43,918 bases of DNA from Catenulisporales bacterium (GCA_019510485.1 JAEKKI010000040.1:1-43918), one strand, 5' to 3'; counted from the first letter of the stretch, positions 16,435 to 24,683 are shown. Numbers and translations are program-made. Notes: a model not told the origin generated them from the letters alone.

Positions 16435-17776
16435 TCCCCACTTCGACGTCGCCGTCATCGGAGCCGGTCCAGCAGGCATGTCCGCCGCCGCGACCGCCGC
16501 CGGACACGGCCTGCGGGTCGTGCTGATCGACAGCGGTCGTCAACTCGGCGGCCAGTACTTCCGCCACCCCGCACCCGGGCTGACCGCTCCCTGGCTGTCG
16601 AAGCTCCGCCACGGCTGGTCCCACTTCGAGCAGCTGGCCGCGCGCATCGAGGCGTCGCTGCGTATCGATGTGCTGTTCGAGCACCAGGTGTGGGCGATCG
16701 AGCCCGGATTCACCGTCCGCACCGATCGCGGCCCGATCGCCGCCGCCAACGTGGTCCTGGCCACCGGCTCCTACGAACGCGTGGTCCCGTTCCCCGGCTG
16801 GGACCTGCCCGGCGTCGTCACCGCCGGCGGCGCGCAAGCCCTGCTCAAGGGCAACCTCGTACTCCCCGGGCAACGCGTGGTCGTCGCCGGAACCGGCCCG
16901 TTGTTGCTGCCGGTCGCCGCCGGGTTGTCCGTCGCCGGCGCGAAGGTACTCGGCCTGTTCGAGGCCAACCCCCTGCGCGGCTACGCCAAGCACCCGATCC
17001 CCCTGCTGACCAACCCCTCGAAACTCCTCGAAGCCGCCGACTACGCCCGCCGCTTCGTCGGTAACCGGGTACCCGTCCGCAGCGGCTTCATCGTGATCGA
17101 AGCTCAGGGCGCGGACTCCCTGGAAGCAGTGGTCGTCGCCCGCCCCGACGGCACCGGCCGCCGCCGCATCCCCTGCGACGCCCTCGCCATCGGCTACGGC
17201 CTGGCCCCGCAGATCGACCTCGGCCTGACCCTCGGCTGCGACCACACACTCCTCGCCGACGGCACCGTCGCCCTCCGCGTCGACACCGACCAGCGCACCA
17301 GCATCCCCGACTTCTACGCCGTCGGCGAGACAGCAGGCATCGCAGGCGTTCAGACGTCGATCGCCGAAGGCGCGATTGCCGGTCTGGTCATAGCTGGTGA
17401 CAGAACTGGTCTGAAAGCGCTCCGCCGCCGCCGCGACCGCCAACGCACCCTCGCCGACGTCATCCGCACCCAGCACCCCATCCCGCCCGCCTGGCGCGAC
17501 CACCTCACGCCCGACACGGTCGTCTGCCGCTGCGAAGAAGTACCCGCAGGCGCTATTACCGAAGCCGTAGAGCACCTCGGCGCCACCGACACCCGCACCG
17601 TCAAACTCCTGACCCGGGCCGGAATGGGCTGGTGCCAGGGCCGCGTCTGCGGCTACGCCATCGCCTGCCTGGCCGGCGGCGGCACCCCCACCGACCTCCT
17701 CGCCGCCGCGAAACGCCCGCTGGCACGCCCCGTCCCGCTCGGCGTCCTGGCCGGCCAAGACCAAAGGAACAACTAA
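16409..17776 (+). CDS. NAD(P)/FAD-dependent oxidoreductase subunit with BFD-like [2Fe-2S] domain
   Basis: 455 residues, HcnB/OoxA-like. The FAD motif VAVIGAGPAGMSAAA is near residues 14-28, followed by GGQYFRHP. The second dinucleotide fold contains VVVAGTGPLLLPVAAGL. The C-terminal BFD-like cluster domain has Cys373, Cys375, Cys409 and Cys414 (CRCEE and WCQGRVC). It is the electron-transfer partner of the catalytic flavoprotein. ATG 16409 or ATG 16421 could be the start; both lie inside the preceding gene. Confidence 0.84.
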   Translation: MAAVMSVTDPHFDVAVIGAGPAGMSAAATAAGHGLRVVLIDSGRQLGGQYFRHPAPGLTAPWLSKLRHGWSHFEQLAARIEASLRIDVLFEHQVWAIEPGFTVRTDRGPIAAANVVLATGSYERVVPFPGWDLPGVVTAGGAQALLKGNLVLPGQRVVVAGTGPLLLPVAAGLSVAGAKVLGLFEANPLRGYAKHPIPLLTNPSKLLEAADYARRFVGNRVPVRSGFIVIEAQGADSLEAVVVARPDGTGRRRIPCDALAIGYGLAPQIDLGLTLGCDHTLLADGTVALRVDTDQRTSIPDFYAVGETAGIAGVQTSIAEGAIAGLVIAGDRTGLKALRRRRDRQRTLADVIRTQHPIPPAWRDHLTPDTVVCRCEEVPAGAITEAVEHLGATDTRTVKLLTRAGMGWCQGRVCGYAIACLAGGGTPTDLLAAAKRPLARPVPLGVLAGQDQRNN

Positions 17777-17779
17777 TCC

Positions 17780-18688
17780 ATGCTTCGCAAGACTTGGCAC
17801 GGCGTGATCGTCGCCACCGCCCTCCCGTTCCGCGACGACCTGTCCGTCGACCACGACGCCTACGCCGAGAACCTCCGCACCCTGATCGAAGCCGGCTGCG
17901 ACGGCGTCTGCCCCAATGGCTCCCTCGGCGAGTACCAGACGCTCACGCCCGAGGAACGCGCCGCAGTCGTCCGCACCGCCGTGGAAGCCGTCGGCGGCGA
18001 CCGAGTCCTGGCCGGAGTGGCGGCCTACGGCTCCCTGGAATCCAGCCGCTGGGCCGAACAAGCCGCCGAGGCCGGCGCCGGCGCCGTCATGCTGCTACCA
18101 CCGAACGCCTACCGCGCCGACGACCGCTCGGTCCGAGAGCACTACCGAGCCGTCTGCGAGGTCGGCCTCCCGGTCGTGGCCTACAACAACCCCATCGACA
18201 CCAAAGTCGACCTCGTCCCGGAACTCCTCGCCGAACTCCACGCCGCCGGCTACATCCAGGCCGTCAAGGAATTCTCCGGCGACCCCCGCCGCGCCTACCG
18301 CATCCAGGAACTCGCCCCCGACCTGGACCTCCTCATCGGCGCCGACGACGTCCTGCTGGAACTGGCGCTGGCCGGCGCCGTCGGCTGGGTCTCCGGCTAC
18401 CCGAACGCCATCCCGTACGTCTGCAACGAGCTCTACCACGCCGCCACAAAAGGCGACTACAACACGGCACTGACCCTCTACCGCGAACTCCACCCGCTCC
18501 TGCGGTGGGACTCCCGCACCGAATTCGTCCAGGCCATCAAGCTGTCCATGGACCTCGCAGGCCGCCACGGCGGAGCCTGCCGCCCGCCCCGCCTCCCCCT
18601 GCTCCCGGACCAGTACGAGACCATCAGGACCGACACCCTCCGCGTCCTCCCGCTGGAGGAGAAGGCGCGCGAGCAAAAGGAAGCGTGA
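17780..18688 (+). CDS. DHDPS/NAL-family lyase, probable pyrroline-4-hydroxy-2-carboxylate deaminase
   Basis: 302 residues. It has the (beta/alpha)8 DHDPS fold with the Schiff-base lysine Lys163 (QAVKEFSGD) and catalytic Tyr135 (VVAYNNP). The phosphate-loop-like GSLGEYQTLTPEE replaces the GTTGE of true DapA. Being sandwiched between the dehydrogenase trio and a hydroxyproline-type epimerase, it most likely deaminates 1-pyrroline-4-hydroxy-2-carboxylate to 2-oxoglutarate semialdehyde. It starts 3 bp after the previous stop and ends sharing one base with the next ATG. A lysine-biosynthesis role is unlikely in this setting. Confidence 0.82.
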   Translation: MLRKTWHGVIVATALPFRDDLSVDHDAYAENLRTLIEAGCDGVCPNGSLGEYQTLTPEERAAVVRTAVEAVGGDRVLAGVAAYGSLESSRWAEQAAEAGAGAVMLLPPNAYRADDRSVREHYRAVCEVGLPVVAYNNPIDTKVDLVPELLAELHAAGYIQAVKEFSGDPRRAYRIQELAPDLDLLIGADDVLLELALAGAVGWVSGYPNAIPYVCNELYHAATKGDYNTALTLYRELHPLLRWDSRTEFVQAIKLSMDLAGRHGGACRPPRLPLLPDQYETIRTDTLRVLPLEEKAREQKEA

Positions 18689-19689
18689 TGCGGACCAAGC
18701 ACGTCTACCACGCCGTCGACTCCCACACCGAGGGCATGCCGACCCGGGTCATCACCGGCGGCGTCGGCGTCATCCCCGGCGAGACCATGATGGCCAAGCG
18801 CGGCTACTTCATGGAGCACCTGGACGACCTCCGCACGCTCCTGATGTACGAACCGCGCGGCCACGCCGCCATGTCCGGCGCCATCCTGCAACCGCCGACC
18901 CGCCCCGACGCCGACTACGGCGTCCTGTTCATCGAGGTCTCCGGCCTGCTGCCGATGTGCGGCCACGGCACCATCGGCGTGGCCACCGTCCTGGTCGAGA
19001 CCGGCATGGTCCCGGTCGTCGAACCGGTCACCACCGTCCGCTTGGACACCCCGGCCGGCCTGGTCCTGGCCGACGTTCAGGTGCGGGACGGCGCGGCGCG
19101 CGAGGTGACCATCCGCAACGTCCCCAGCTTCGCCGAACGCCTGGACGCCGAGGTCGACGTCCCCGGCTTCGGCCGCATCCGCTACGACCTCGCCTACGGC
19201 GGCAACTTCTACGCCATCGTCGACCTGGACGCCTACAAGCTCCCCTTCGACCGCGCCGCCAGGAACGAGATCATCGCCGCCGGCCTGGCCACCATGGACG
19301 CCGTCAACGAGGCCGACGAACCCGTGCACCCCCTCGACGACGGCATCCGCGCCGTCCACCACGTCTACTTCCGCGCCCCGGGCTCCACCGGGCAGCACTC
19401 CCGGCACGCCATGGCGATCTTCCCCGGCTGGTTCGACCGCTCGCCGTGCGGCACCGGCACCTCGGCGCGCATGGCGCAGCTGCACGCCCGCGGCGAGCTC
19501 GCGCTGGACGCCGACTTCGTGAACGAGTCCTTCATCGGCACCCGCTTCGTCGGCCGGCTGGTGGGCGAGACCGAGGTGGCCGGCCGGCGCGCGGTGCTCC
19601 CGACGGTGACCGGCCGGGCCTGGATCACCGGGACCGCGCAGTATTTCCTGGATCCCACTGATCCATTCCCTGCTGGGTTCCTCCTCTGA
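18688..19689 (+). CDS. proline racemase family, 4-hydroxyproline 2-epimerase
   Basis: 333 residues. Both catalytic cysteines are present: Cys91 in MCGHGTIG and Cys254 in SPCGTGTSA. This marks a two-base epimerase rather than a trans-3-hydroxyproline dehydratase, which has Thr at the second site. DSHTEGMPTR near the N-terminus is the family signature. It would convert trans-4-hydroxy-L-proline to cis-4-hydroxy-D-proline, the substrate of the upstream dehydrogenase. The stop/start overlap TGATG couples it to the deaminase gene. Confidence 0.88.
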   Translation: MRTKHVYHAVDSHTEGMPTRVITGGVGVIPGETMMAKRGYFMEHLDDLRTLLMYEPRGHAAMSGAILQPPTRPDADYGVLFIEVSGLLPMCGHGTIGVATVLVETGMVPVVEPVTTVRLDTPAGLVLADVQVRDGAAREVTIRNVPSFAERLDAEVDVPGFGRIRYDLAYGGNFYAIVDLDAYKLPFDRAARNEIIAAGLATMDAVNEADEPVHPLDDGIRAVHHVYFRAPGSTGQHSRHAMAIFPGWFDRSPCGTGTSARMAQLHARGELALDADFVNESFIGTRFVGRLVGETEVAGRRAVLPTVTGRAWITGTAQYFLDPTDPFPAGFLL

Positions 19690-19709
19690 TCAAGGGATAG
19701 GGTTCGGGC

Positions 19710-20447
19710 ATGCCAGACAGGAGTACCAGCGGCGCCGGCGTCATGAGCGGGCCGCCGTCCGGCACGCCCGCCGCCGCCGACCGGAGCCCGGCCCTGAACC
19801 TGCCCCGCGTCCTGGGCCACCACTCGCTGCGCGAGCAGGTCTCGCACGCGCTGCGCGCCGCGCTGATCGCCGGCGAGCTGCGCCCCGGCGTGGTGTACTC
19901 GGCGCCGGTGCTGGCCGCCGGCTTCGGGGTCTCGGCCACGCCGGTGCGCGAGGCGATGCTCGACCTGGCCAAGGAGGGACTCGTCGAGGTCGTCCGGAAC
20001 AAGGGGTTCCGGGTGACCGAGCTGTCCGAGGCGGACCTGGACCAGTTCACCGAGATCAGGGCCCTGATCGAGGTGCCGGTGGTGACCGGGCTGGCCCGCA
20101 CCGCCGCGATCGAGGACCTGAAGGCGCTGCGGCCGGCCGCCGAGGCCATCGTCACCGCCGCCAAGGCCCGCGATCTGATCGCGTATGTCGAGGCCGACCA
20201 GGCGTTCCACCTCGGCCTGCTCGGCCTTTCCGGCAACCCGCACCTGGTGGCGGTGGTCAGTGATCTGCGGAACCGGTCGCGGCTGTACGGCCTGCCCTCT
20301 CTGGCCGACGCCGGCGCGCTCGCCGCCTCGGCAGAGGAGCATGTGCAGCTGGTGGATGCACTGGTCGCACGCGATGCGGCGGCCGTCGAAGAACTGATGC
20401 GGACCCACCTGACGCACGTGCGGTCGCTGTGGGCGGGGCGGGACTGA
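19710..20447 (+). CDS. GntR-family (FCD-type) transcriptional regulator
   Basis: 245 residues. A GntR winged helix (about residues 35-100, with LREQVSHALRAALIAGEL and FGVSATPVREAMLDLAKEGL) is followed by an FCD effector domain with its metal-binding pattern (DLDQFTEIRALIE, then DQAFHLGLLGLSGN). TAGGGT lies 6 nt before the ATG at 19710, suggesting a leaderless transcript from its own promoter 20 bp after the epimerase gene. It is the probable regulator of the hydroxyproline operon, with a pathway intermediate as ligand. Confidence 0.88.
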   Translation: MPDRSTSGAGVMSGPPSGTPAAADRSPALNLPRVLGHHSLREQVSHALRAALIAGELRPGVVYSAPVLAAGFGVSATPVREAMLDLAKEGLVEVVRNKGFRVTELSEADLDQFTEIRALIEVPVVTGLARTAAIEDLKALRPAAEAIVTAAKARDLIAYVEADQAFHLGLLGLSGNPHLVAVVSDLRNRSRLYGLPSLADAGALAASAEEHVQLVDALVARDAAAVEELMRTHLTHVRSLWAGRD

Positions 20448-20482
20448 GTCACCTCTGAGCCACCGCCCCTTCTGGCGACAAC

Positions 20483-21922
20483 TCAGCCCGCGTGCTCGGC
20501 CATCCACGCCTCGACCTCGTCGGCCGCCCGCGGCAGCGCCGCCGACATCAGCACCGAGCCGTCCTCGGTGATCAGCAGGTCGTCCTCGATCCGGATCCCG
20601 ATTCCGCGCAGCTCCGCCGGCAGCGTCAGGTCGTCGGGCTGCAAGTACAGGCCCGGCTCGACCGTCAGGATGTTGCCGGCCGACAGCGTGCCGTCCACGT
20701 ATTCCTGAGCGCGGGCCTTGGCGCAGTCGTGCACGTCGATCCCGAGCATGTGCCCGCTGCCGCACAGCGTGTACCGCCGGTACACCCCGACCGCGGGATC
20801 CATCGCCTCGTCCAGCGACACCTTCAGCACACCCATGTCGATCAGCCCGGCGGCGATCGTGCGCATCGCGGCCCAGTGGAAGTCGCGGAACTTCGCCCCG
20901 GCGCGCAGCGTCGCGATGCCCGCGGTCTGCGCCGCCAGGACCAGGTTGTACAGATCCCGCTGCAACGGGGTGAACGTGCCGGAGATCGGCAGGGTCCTGG
21001 TGATGTCCGCGGTGTAGAGGCTGTCGACCTCCACCCCGGCGTCGAGCAGCAGCAGCTCGCCGGCGTTCAGGGTGCCGTCGTTCGCGGTCCAGTGCAGCAC
21101 GCAGGCGTGCGAGCCGCCGCCGACGATGGTGTTGTAGCCCACGTCGTTGCCCTCGATGCGGGCCCGGGAGTTGAACGCGCCCTCCACCCACCGCTCGCCG
21201 CGCGGCTTGCCGATGACGCCGGGGACGGTGCGCGCCACGTCCTGGAAGCCGAGCGTGGTGGCGTCGATCGCGGCCTGCATCTGCTCGACTTCCCAGGCGT
21301 CCTTCACCAGCCGCAGCTCCGACAGGAAGGCGGTGAACTCCGCGTCGGCCTCGGGACGTTCGGCCACCAAGGCGTCGACGCGCGGGTCGACGCCGCGCAC
21401 CACCCGCGTCGGCACCGCCGCGCCGGACAGTTTGTCCGCCAACCGGTTCAGGTTCTCGGTCGGCATCCAGTACAGCTCGCCGGTCTCGCTCAGCGACGGC
21501 CGCCGGCCCTCCCACATCTCGCCCAGGCGACGGTCGCGGAACGCCTCGCCGTTGTCCCGCGAGGAGCGGTCGTGCGCGAACAGGATCGCGTCGTGCCCGG
21601 AGCCGTTCGGCTCGAAGACCAGCACACCTTCCAGTGCCTGGCCGCCGGTGAGGTGCGCGAACGCGCTGTGCGCGCGGTAGCGGTAGAACGTGTCGTTGCT
21701 GCGCAGCCGCTCCACACCCGCCGGCACGATCAGGCGCTCGCCGGGGAAGCGGTAGGAGACGGCGGCACGGCGGCGCGGTGTCCAGGCCGCCGCCGGGATC
21801 GGGCCCAGGTCCGGCAGCGGAGTGGGAGCCCACTGCGTCGCCATGAACGCGGCCAGGGCGTCGGTGATCGGGAGGTCGTGGCTGCCGGTGGCGAACTTCG
21901 ACAGGTTCGGATCGCTGGACAC
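20483..21922 (-). CDS. pepP: aminopeptidase P (Xaa-Pro aminopeptidase), M24B family
   Basis: 479 residues. An N-terminal creatinase-like domain is followed by the pita-bread catalytic domain. The five metal ligands are visible: Asp294 (LLLDAG), Asp306 (YTADITRTLP), His391 (GSGHMLGIDVHD), Glu422 (TVEPGLY) and Glu446 (GIRIEDDLL). It removes N-terminal residues preceding proline or hydroxyproline, and so could feed the neighbouring operon with imino acids. There is no signal peptide, so it is cytoplasmic. The probable -10 is TAACAT at 21973-21968, downstream of the aspS terminator. Confidence 0.93.
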   Translation of the reverse strand: MSSDPNLSKFATGSHDLPITDALAAFMATQWAPTPLPDLGPIPAAAWTPRRRAAVSYRFPGERLIVPAGVERLRSNDTFYRYRAHSAFAHLTGGQALEGVLVFEPNGSGHDAILFAHDRSSRDNGEAFRDRRLGEMWEGRRPSLSETGELYWMPTENLNRLADKLSGAAVPTRVVRGVDPRVDALVAERPEADAEFTAFLSELRLVKDAWEVEQMQAAIDATTLGFQDVARTVPGVIGKPRGERWVEGAFNSRARIEGNDVGYNTIVGGGSHACVLHWTANDGTLNAGELLLLDAGVEVDSLYTADITRTLPISGTFTPLQRDLYNLVLAAQTAGIATLRAGAKFRDFHWAAMRTIAAGLIDMGVLKVSLDEAMDPAVGVYRRYTLCGSGHMLGIDVHDCAKARAQEYVDGTLSAGNILTVEPGLYLQPDDLTLPAELRGIGIRIEDDLLITEDGSVLMSAALPRAADEVEAWMAEHAG

Positions 21923-22000
21923 TGCGGCTCCTCCAGGTGCGCTGCGGCTTCGGGCGGACTGGTGCGATGTTACATACCATCGGGTGTGCGGTAACCCGTG

Positions 22001-22038
22001 AACACCCGGGACGAACGCTACGCCGTCCCGGGTGTTCG
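22001..22038 (-). terminator. strong hairpin terminator after aspS
   Basis: Perfect 14-bp stem (arm GAACACCCGGGACG and its complement) with a 10-nt loop, 22 bp after the aspS stop. No U-run follows. It separates aspS from pepP, which has its own promoter. Confidence 0.8.
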
Positions 22039-22059
22039 AGTCTTCAGCGGCTTCGCCGG

Positions 22060-23352
22060 CTACGGCGTGAGCCGGTGCAGGTCCCTGGGGAACAGCGCCG
22101 TCCGACGCAGGTTGTCCGCCTCGGTGAGGCGCATCGTCCAGCGCTCCAGGCCCAGGGCGAAACCGCCGTGCGGCGGCATGCCGTGCTTGAAGGCGGCGAG
22201 GTAGCCCTCGTACGCCTCCGTCGACTCCCCACGCGCGGCCAGCGCGGCGATGTAGTCCTCGTACTTGTGCAGCCGCTGCCCGCCGGTGATCAGTTCCAGT
22301 CCGCGGAAGAGCAGGTCGAAGCTGTTCGAGAACCGCGGCCGGCCCGGTTCGGCGTGGGTGTAGAACGGCCGCTTGGCCATCGGGTAGCCGGTGACGAACA
22401 GGAACTCGCTCCCGAATTCGCGCAGTGCCCAGGCGCTCAGCTCGCGTTCGTGTGACGGCGACAGGTCCCGCTCGTCGGCGCCGAGCATCGCCATCGCGTC
22501 CGCGAAGTGGATCTCCGGGATCTGCTGCGGCACCGCCGGCAGCTTGACGCCGAGCAGGTCCACGGCCGGCGCGGCCCGCTCGGCGACCGCCGCGACCATG
22601 CCGGCCAGCGCCTCGCGGACCACGGCCATCACGTCGCGGTGGTCGGTGATGAACCCGAGTTCGGCGTCCAGGCTGGTGTACTGCGCGAGGTGGCGCGCGG
22701 TGTCGGAGGGCTCGGCGCGGAACACCGGGCCGGTCTCGTAGACGCGCTCGAACACGCCGACCATCGCCTGCTTGAAGAACTGCGGCGACTGGGCCAGGAA
22801 GGCCGGGCGGCCGAACCAGTCCAGGGTGAAGACGTCGGCGCCGGATTCGGTGGCCGAGCCGACGATCTTCGGAGTGTGGATCTCGGTGAAGCCCAGGGCG
22901 TCCAGTGCGGTGCGGAAACCCGCGATCGAGGCGGCCGTGAGCTGGAACGGAGCGCTCAGCTGCGGATGGCGCAGGGTGACGGGGGAGCCGTCCAGGATCG
23001 TCGGCAGTGAGGCGGTGACCGTCGGCCGGTAGATGTCCAGCGGCGGTGCCGCTGCCAGGGTGGACAGCACTTCGATCTGTGGGCCGTCCGTGGGCGCCAC
23101 CAGTTCCACGCCGCCGGGCGCCTGTTCGTTGGCGGTCACGGTTCCGATGAAGGAGAGCACTGTCTCCTCGGGGACGTCCCGGACCTGCCCGGCGACGGGG
23201 CCCGGCAGCACGGCCTGGGTCAGGCCGGACCGGTCGCGCAGGATGAGGAACGTGACGTTCTTCAGTTCTCGGCGGCGATGGAGCCAGCCGGAGACCTGGA
23301 CGGTTTCACCTACGTGGTCCGAAAGCTCGGACGCCAACACGCGGTGGATCAT
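22060..23352 (-). CDS. aspS: aspartyl-tRNA synthetase, short archaeal type, probably non-discriminating
   Basis: 430 residues, against about 590 for the usual bacterial AspRS; the bacterial GAD insertion is missing. An N-terminal OB anticodon domain (GWLHRRRELKNVTFLILRDR) is followed by the class II core: motif 2 FRAEPSDTARHLAQY and motif 3 GGFALGLERWTMRL. The family signatures FLAQSPQFFKQ and GMPPHGG are present. His25 (GWLH) and Pro79 occupy the positions where discriminating archaeal AspRS has Trp and Lys and non-discriminating bacterial AspRS2 has His and Pro. It may therefore also aspartylate tRNA-Asn for the GatCAB route, which is inference from remembered alignments. The ATG at 23352 follows GGAGGG inside the T-box leader. 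Confidence 0.9.
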   Translation of the reverse strand: MIHRVLASELSDHVGETVQVSGWLHRRRELKNVTFLILRDRSGLTQAVLPGPVAGQVRDVPEETVLSFIGTVTANEQAPGGVELVAPTDGPQIEVLSTLAAAPPLDIYRPTVTASLPTILDGSPVTLRHPQLSAPFQLTAASIAGFRTALDALGFTEIHTPKIVGSATESGADVFTLDWFGRPAFLAQSPQFFKQAMVGVFERVYETGPVFRAEPSDTARHLAQYTSLDAELGFITDHRDVMAVVREALAGMVAAVAERAAPAVDLLGVKLPAVPQQIPEIHFADAMAMLGADERDLSPSHERELSAWALREFGSEFLFVTGYPMAKRPFYTHAEPGRPRFSNSFDLLFRGLELITGGQRLHKYEDYIAALAARGESTEAYEGYLAAFKHGMPPHGGFALGLERWTMRLTEADNLRRTALFPRDLHRLTP

Positions 23353-23359
23353 TTTTCGG

Positions 23360-23625
23360 CCCTCCAAGGGCGTCGAAGTGATCCCTTGGGGGTGCGGGCG
23401 ATAAGGGAATCGCGGTACCACCGCACCTTCGCCGCGGCTTGACCGGCGAGTCGCACCGGCTTCGGCCACGGCCTCGTGGCGGCCCGGTGACGGGGGCCAG
23501 GCGGCGGGGCATTTCCTCCCCGCACTCGGGAGTGTCTTCGCTCCGGGGCACGGGACCGTCTTCGCAGCTGCCGACGGCTCTCTGGACCCGCGCGGCCCGA
23601 GGCTACTCGTCTCCTTCATCGCGTT
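23360..23625 (-). promoter_or_regulatory. T-box riboswitch, tRNA-Asp type, translational
   Basis: Reading the minus strand, the leader opens GATGAAGGAGACGAGTA. It continues with the AGAGAGCCG element and a distal GCTGCGAAGACGG loop, then GCGAA-GAC-ACTCCCGAGT, the specifier region. The specifier triplet GAC (23536-23534) is an Asp codon. The T-box itself, GGTGCGGTGGTACCGCG, is at about 23427-23411. Downstream, CCAAGGG pairs perfectly with CCCTTGG (23385-23363 region), extended by CCC/GGG around a bulged A. This traps the GGAGGG ribosome binding site of aspS. Uncharged tRNA-Asp should favour the antisequestor and open the site. Confidence 0.88.
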
Positions 23626-23635
23626 ACCGCAGATG

Positions 23636-23657
23636 GTAGTGCCGGGCCCGGCACTAC
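23636..23657. promoter_or_regulatory. 22-bp perfect palindrome at the aspS leader promoter
   Basis: GTAGTGCCGGG followed directly by its exact complement, with no spacer. It lies just upstream of the T-box leader. TACCAT (minus strand, about 23639-23634), a possible -10 for aspS, touches its edge. It could be a protein operator or, if transcribed, a hairpin. No neighbouring copy is seen. Confidence 0.5.
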
Positions 23658-23803
23658 GCGCAAGCGAATACTTTCGCCGCGCCCGCGAATCGCGGGACGC
23701 CACGGCAGTGTCCGGCGACTCAGCTGTAGTGCGCCGCGGCCACAGCGCCCCGGCCGCCCATGCGCTGGATAACAAGCCCCTGCGAACCTCCGATGGTCGT
23801 TCT

Positions 23804-23828
23804 TGCTCGTATTCTGCGCGAACGAGCA
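23804..23828 (+). promoter_or_regulatory. inverted repeat upstream of the DeoR gene
   Basis: TGCTCGT (23804-23810) and ACGAGCA (23822-23828) are perfect 7-bp arms 11 bp apart, ending 33 bp before the DeoR start. The position fits an autoregulatory operator near the -35 region. TACTGT (23850-23855) is the likely -10. Confidence 0.5.
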
Positions 23829-23861
23829 TCTCTGTGCGCGGTCGCGCGCTACTGTGTTCGC

Positions 23862-24626
23862 ATGCGCCAAGAAGACCGCCTCGGAGCCATCCTCGCCCTG
23901 CTCGCCGACCACGGGTCGGTCGGCGTGGTGGAGAGCGCCGACCGCCTGGGCACATCCCAGGCCACCATCCGCCGCGACCTGCAAGCCCTGGAGGAGCAGG
24001 GGCTGGTCAAGCGCACGCATGGCGGCGCGGTGCCGGCCGGCGTCCTCTATGAGCTGCCGATGCGCTATCGCGGTGCGCGGCAGCAGGAGGAGAAGGGGAA
24101 GATCGCCGAGCTGGCCGCCGGGCTCATCGACGAGAGCGCGGCGAGCGTGGGGCTGTGCGGTGGCACGACCACCAGCGAGGTGGCGCGGTACCTGGGCATG
24201 CGCGGCGGTCTGAAGATCGTCACCAACGCCCTGAACATCGCCGCTGAGCTGGCGTTGCGGCCGGCGGTAGACCTGGTGGTCACCGGTGGCACGGTCCGCA
24301 CCGAGTCCTACGAGCTGATCGGTCCGGTGGCCGAACGCGCGCTGGAGGGCTTCAACCTGGACGCTTCCTTCCTGGGCGTGGGCGGGGTCAGCGCGTCGGC
24401 CGGAGTGACCACGCACCATGAGGTCGAGGCGCAGACCAACCGGGCGATGATCCTGCAGTCGGCGCGGGTGATCGTCGTCGCGGACGGTACCAAGGTCGGC
24501 CGCCGCGCCTTCGCCCGCATCGCCGAGGCCGCGCTGGTCTCCGACTTGGTCACGGACCCGAGCGCGGATTCCGCCGAGCTGGAAGCGCTGGCCGAGCTCG
24601 GCGTCCGGATCCATATCGCGAAGTGA
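23862..24626 (+). CDS. DeoR-family sugar-responsive transcriptional regulator
   Basis: 254 residues. The DeoR helix-turn-helix at the N-terminus (RQEDRLGAILALLADHG, then SQATIRRDLQALEEQG) is followed by the family hinge KRTHGGAV and the sugar-phosphate-binding domain (GGTTTSEVARYL, VTNALNIA, VTGGTVR). TACTGT lies 6 nt before the ATG with no ribosome binding site, so it is probably leaderless. It stands directly upstream of the SIS/ROK/PfkB/aldolase set and most likely represses it until a sugar phosphate accumulates. Confidence 0.9.
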   Translation: MRQEDRLGAILALLADHGSVGVVESADRLGTSQATIRRDLQALEEQGLVKRTHGGAVPAGVLYELPMRYRGARQQEEKGKIAELAAGLIDESAASVGLCGGTTTSEVARYLGMRGGLKIVTNALNIAAELALRPAVDLVVTGGTVRTESYELIGPVAERALEGFNLDASFLGVGGVSASAGVTTHHEVEAQTNRAMILQSARVIVVADGTKVGRRAFARIAEAALVSDLVTDPSADSAELEALAELGVRIHIAK

Positions 24627-24642
24627 GCTTAGCGATCTCTGC

Positions 24643-24683
24643 TTGATTCTGCTCGACTTGTCTGGCTATCTTGCATATGCAAG
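24643..24683 (+). promoter_or_regulatory. promoter and operator of the amino-sugar operon
   Basis: -35 TTGATT (24643-24648), an 18-bp spacer and -10 TATCTT (24667-24672) make one of the clearest promoters in the window. A perfect 14-bp palindrome, CTTGCATATGCAAG (24670-24683), overlaps the -10. A repressor there would block transcription of the SIS-isomerase operon. Its sequence differs from the dyad upstream of the DeoR gene, so a second regulator may act here. Confidence 0.65.

Noticed and set aside
17780..18688. Calling this gene dapA for lysine synthesis
   Set aside because: The fold matches, but the GTTGE phosphate loop is altered and the flanking genes point to hydroxyproline breakdown.
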